Of a stretch of 7,705 bases of DNA, positions 5,946-7,705 are shown piece after piece. The notes under the pieces were generated by a model. It was not told the DNA's origin. It searched no databases and worked only from the letters and a program-made list of their open reading frames with translations. Made by a program: the position numbers and the translations under genes. Numbering within the stretch: the stretch's first letter is position 1; each line of letters opens with the position of its first letter. The stretch is from NCBI GenBank assembly GCA_946886925.1, contig CAMPJQ010000115.1, forward strand, positions 1-7,705, given 5' to 3'. The stretch comes from an uncultured Terrimonas sp. (GTDB lineage: Bacteria > Bacteroidota > Bacteroidia > Chitinophagales > Chitinophagaceae).

Positions 5946-6587
5946 ATGAAATATTTTTTACGATATATATTTTTCTCATTATTATTAATTCCTTTTGCGG
6001 CACAAGCACAGTTTGAATCTCTGAAAGATTCTGTTGTACAATTGTATGGCGTAGTAATGACGCATGATAGTTTAAAAGGAATCCCTGGTGTAACCGTAAT
6101 GGTAAAAGGTCAAAACAGGGGAACCATTACCAATGACCAGGGTGTTTTTTCGATAGTGGTATTAAAAGGCGATGAAATCCGGTTTTCACATGTATCGTAC
6201 CGGAGCGAAACAGACAAAATTCCAACCAACCTTGAAGGGAATCAATACAATATGGTTAAACTACTGGCTGAAGACACCATTTACCTTCCTACAGCCATTA
6301 TAAAGGCCCGGCCCACCCGTGAACAGTTCGAGCGCGATTTTGTTAATAATGATGTTCCGGATGATGGGATAGAAATTGCCCGTCAAAATACCAGCGAAGC
6401 CAAAAGAAGAGTATTGGCCCGTTCGTTGCCCCGTGATGGCGGGGAAGCTACCAATTACGCATTAAGCAAAAATGCCCAGGGATACTATTATAGCGGGCAG
6501 GCGCCACCTATGAACATATTTAATCCGTTCGCATGGAGCGAATTTGTAAAGGCGTGGAAAAGAGGGGATTTTAAGAAGAAAAATTAA
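5946..6587 (+). CDS. Secreted CarboxypepD_reg-like domain protein
   Basis: A 213-aa protein with a clear Sec signal peptide: MKYFLRY, a hydrophobic core (residues 8-18), and probable cleavage after AQA (19-21). Residues 33 to about 112 form a carboxypeptidase-regulatory-like beta-sandwich (LYGVV, GIPGVTVMVKGQNRGTITND, QGVFSIVV, RFSHVSYRSET). This domain usually sits at the N-terminus of SusC/TonB-dependent receptors, but here it stands alone. It is followed by a short tail with charged helical segments (PTREQFERDF, 123-132; SEAKRRVLARSLPRDGG) and a C-terminal INPFAWSEF-like block (191-200: IFNPFAWSEF, then VKAWKRGDFK). I recall small Bacteroidota proteins of this shape annotated only by the domain; their function is unknown. 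There is no lipobox or C-terminal sorting domain, so it is probably periplasmic or loosely outer-membrane associated. The start ATG 5946 is the only one that gives the intact signal peptide. Confidence 0.82.
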   Translation: MKYFLRYIFFSLLLIPFAAQAQFESLKDSVVQLYGVVMTHDSLKGIPGVTVMVKGQNRGTITNDQGVFSIVVLKGDEIRFSHVSYRSETDKIPTNLEGNQYNMVKLLAEDTIYLPTAIIKARPTREQFERDFVNNDVPDDGIEIARQNTSEAKRRVLARSLPRDGGEATNYALSKNAQGYYYSGQAPPMNIFNPFAWSEFVKAWKRGDFKKKN

Positions 6588-6591
6588 GCGT

Positions 6592-6662
6592 TGTGAGTAG
6601 TGAATGGTTTCACGAGGTGAAAAGTGAGAGACTTCGGCCGTGCTGAAAGCCCATAGCTCACA
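6592..6662. repeat. GTGA/CTCA-rich spacer with alternative hairpins
   Basis: The spacer between the secreted protein and dehydrogenase genes is built of GTGAG, GTGAA and CTCAC words. TTTCAC-GAG-GTGAAA (6608-6622) is a perfect 6-bp hairpin. The same TTCAC (6609-6613) could instead pair with GTGAA at 6600-6604, so the two stems are mutually exclusive. TGTGAG (6592-6597) also pairs with CTCACA (6657-6662), closing the region. No T-run follows, so this is not a classical terminator; it may be an intergenic repeat element common in the host genome. Confidence 0.45.
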
Positions 6663-6687
6663 GCTCATATCCCATCAACATACAATC

Positions 6688-7569
6688 ATGATAAAAAACA
6701 TTGCTGTCATTGGCGCAGGTACCATGGGTAACGGCATCGCTCATGTATTTGCACAGTATGGCTTTAGTGTAACCCTTACCGATATTGATGAAGCCGCATT
6801 GGGAAAAGCAATTGAAACCATTTCCAAAAATGCAGACCGCCAGGTAAGCAAGGGCATTATTACGCAAGCAACAAAAGACAGCATATTATCAACACTACAT
6901 ACTTCTACCAGCATAGAAACAGGCGTTGTCAAAGCAGACCTCGTAATAGAGGCGGCAACAGAAAACAAAGCGGTCAAATTAAAAATATTTAAAGAACTCG
7001 ATGCATTTGCTCCGCCCTCATGTATACTGGCCACCAATACCTCGTCTATTTCCATTACAGCCATAGCTGCTGTTACCGGGCGTGCCGAAAAAGTGATTGG
7101 CATGCATTTCATGAATCCGGTGCCGGTAATGAAATTGGTGGAAGTGATCAATGGATATGCCACCGCAAAAGAAGTAACCAGCGAGGTAGTGTATATCACC
7201 CAACAATTAGATAAGATACCCTGCATTGTAAACGATTATCCCGGCTTTATCGCCAACCGCATTCTTATGCCCATGATCAACGAGGCGATATACAGTTTGT
7301 ATGAGGGTGTAGCAGGAATTGAAGAGATTGATACCGTAATGAAATTGGGCATGGCGCATCCTATGGGCCCCCTGCAACTGGCAGATTTTATTGGATTGGA
7401 TATTTGTTTGAGCATATTAAAAATACTGTATGAAGGATTTGGCAACCCCAAATACGCGCCATGCCCTTTGCTGGTAAATATGGTGACTGCGAGTAAATTG
7501 GGTATAAAAAGCGGCGAAGGATTTTACAAATACACACCCGGCAGTAAAGAACAGGTACCGGCTTTTTGA
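6688..7569 (+). CDS. 3-hydroxybutyryl-CoA dehydrogenase
   Basis: A 293-aa NAD(P)-dependent 3-hydroxyacyl-CoA dehydrogenase that interconverts 3-hydroxyacyl-CoA (typically 3-hydroxybutyryl-CoA) and acetoacetyl-CoA in butanoate and fatty-acid metabolism, in the cytoplasm. The N-terminal Rossmann fold has GAGTMG (9-14) and acidic Asp32 at the end of the second strand, which favours NAD(H). The catalytic region shows ATNTSS (115-120) with Ser119, GMHFMNPVPVMKLVE (138-152) with His140 and Glu152, and PGFIANR (185-191) with Asn190. The C-terminal dimerisation domain has GMAHPMGPLQLADFIGLD (221-238) and GIKSGEGFYKY (272-282). The length is usual for stand-alone Hbd/PaaH-type enzymes. The frame opens further upstream, but the ATG at 6688 begins MIKNIAVIGAG, the expected N-terminus; the extra 16 codons encode repeat spacer. 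No Shine-Dalgarno is visible. The specific role (hbd, paaH or fadB2) cannot be separated by sequence alone. Confidence 0.95.
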   Translation: MIKNIAVIGAGTMGNGIAHVFAQYGFSVTLTDIDEAALGKAIETISKNADRQVSKGIITQATKDSILSTLHTSTSIETGVVKADLVIEAATENKAVKLKIFKELDAFAPPSCILATNTSSISITAIAAVTGRAEKVIGMHFMNPVPVMKLVEVINGYATAKEVTSEVVYITQQLDKIPCIVNDYPGFIANRILMPMINEAIYSLYEGVAGIEEIDTVMKLGMAHPMGPLQLADFIGLDICLSILKILYEGFGNPKYAPCPLLVNMVTASKLGIKSGEGFYKYTPGSKEQVPAF

Positions 7570-7570
7570 A

Positions 7571-7642
7571 AATTTTGGGAGATACAAAGAATTAAATCCC
7601 AAGAACCAAAAATCAGAAGCCAAATAAATTTCAAATTCCAAG
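7571..7642. repeat. A-rich non-coding spacer with repeat-like words, downstream of the dehydrogenase
   Basis: TTTTGGGA (7573-7580) can pair with TCCCAAGA (7597-7604), an 8-bp stem with one G-U pair and a 16-base loop; no T-run follows on the plus strand. AAATTTCAAATTCCAAG further on shares its words, in inverse orientation, with 3773-3812. The rest of the spacer to the right edge (to 7705) holds no supported gene. Confidence 0.4.
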
Positions 7643-7705
7643 ACCATCCCGCACGTGTGAAACGAAATACGAACTAAAGTCTTTTGTGCAACCATAAACC
7701 ACAAA

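Noticed and set aside
6640..6687. Upstream extension of the dehydrogenase start
   Set aside because: The added 16 residues are encoded by the repeat-like spacer, and the ATG at 6688 gives the standard N-terminus just before the GxGxxG motif.
6741..7226. 161-aa open frame on the minus strand opposite the dehydrogenase gene
   Set aside because: It lies fully antisense to a gene with all family motifs, and its translation shows no recognisable domain; it reflects codon bias of the real gene.
7570..7704. Minus-strand open frame from the right edge into the dehydrogenase gene
   Set aside because: Its only non-overlapping part is made of the AT-rich repeat-like spacer, and the rest is antisense to a certain gene.

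Overview
The window looks like chromosomal DNA of a Bacteroidota bacterium, probably of the Chitinophagaceae or a close relative. This is inferred, not tested. The supporting signs are moderate-to-low GC, few Shine-Dalgarno sites, promoter-like boxes of the TAnnTTTG type, a secreted CarboxypepD_reg-like protein, an Mrp ATPase of the form lacking the CxxC, and a uracil-DNA glycosylase of the SMUG2/DUF4918 type.

Layout from left to right. (1) Positions 1-1761 (+) hold the 3' part of a large protein of unknown function; its reading frame is open across the left edge, so its true start lies outside. (2) Overlapping its last 14 bases tail-to-tail is a minus-strand gene (2410 to 1748) for a P-loop protein matching the C-terminal half of tRNA 2-selenouridine synthase (SelU/MnmH), without the rhodanese half that normally carries the catalytic cysteine. 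(3) A 330-base stretch without a gene (2411-2740) separates it from a minus-strand phosphotriesterase-family metal hydrolase (3769 to 2741) with an export-signal-like N-terminus. (4) Divergent from that is a SMUG2-like uracil-DNA glycosylase (3946-4641, +). (5) This converges on an Mrp/ApbC Fe-S cluster carrier ATPase (5795 to 4701, -), with an inverted repeat between the two stops. (6) Divergent from mrp is a small secreted protein with a carboxypeptidase-regulatory-like domain (5946-6587, +). (7) Downstream on the same strand, after a 100-base spacer rich in GTGA/CTCA words, is a 3-hydroxybutyryl-CoA dehydrogenase (6688-7569, +). The right edge (7570-7705) is non-coding and A-rich; it shares short words with the spacer at 3773-3812.

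The genes do not form an obvious operon or a single pathway. Strands alternate and the functions are unrelated: tRNA modification-like, hydrolase, base-excision repair, Fe-S assembly, envelope, and fatty-acid or butanoate metabolism. I see no CRISPR array, tRNA, rRNA, transposase or phage integrase. The points most worth following up are the orphan selU P-loop domain with an altered Walker A motif, and the uncharacterised large protein at the left edge with its highly conserved-looking Trp/Gly motifs. I do not see convincing evidence for a complete new multi-gene system here.
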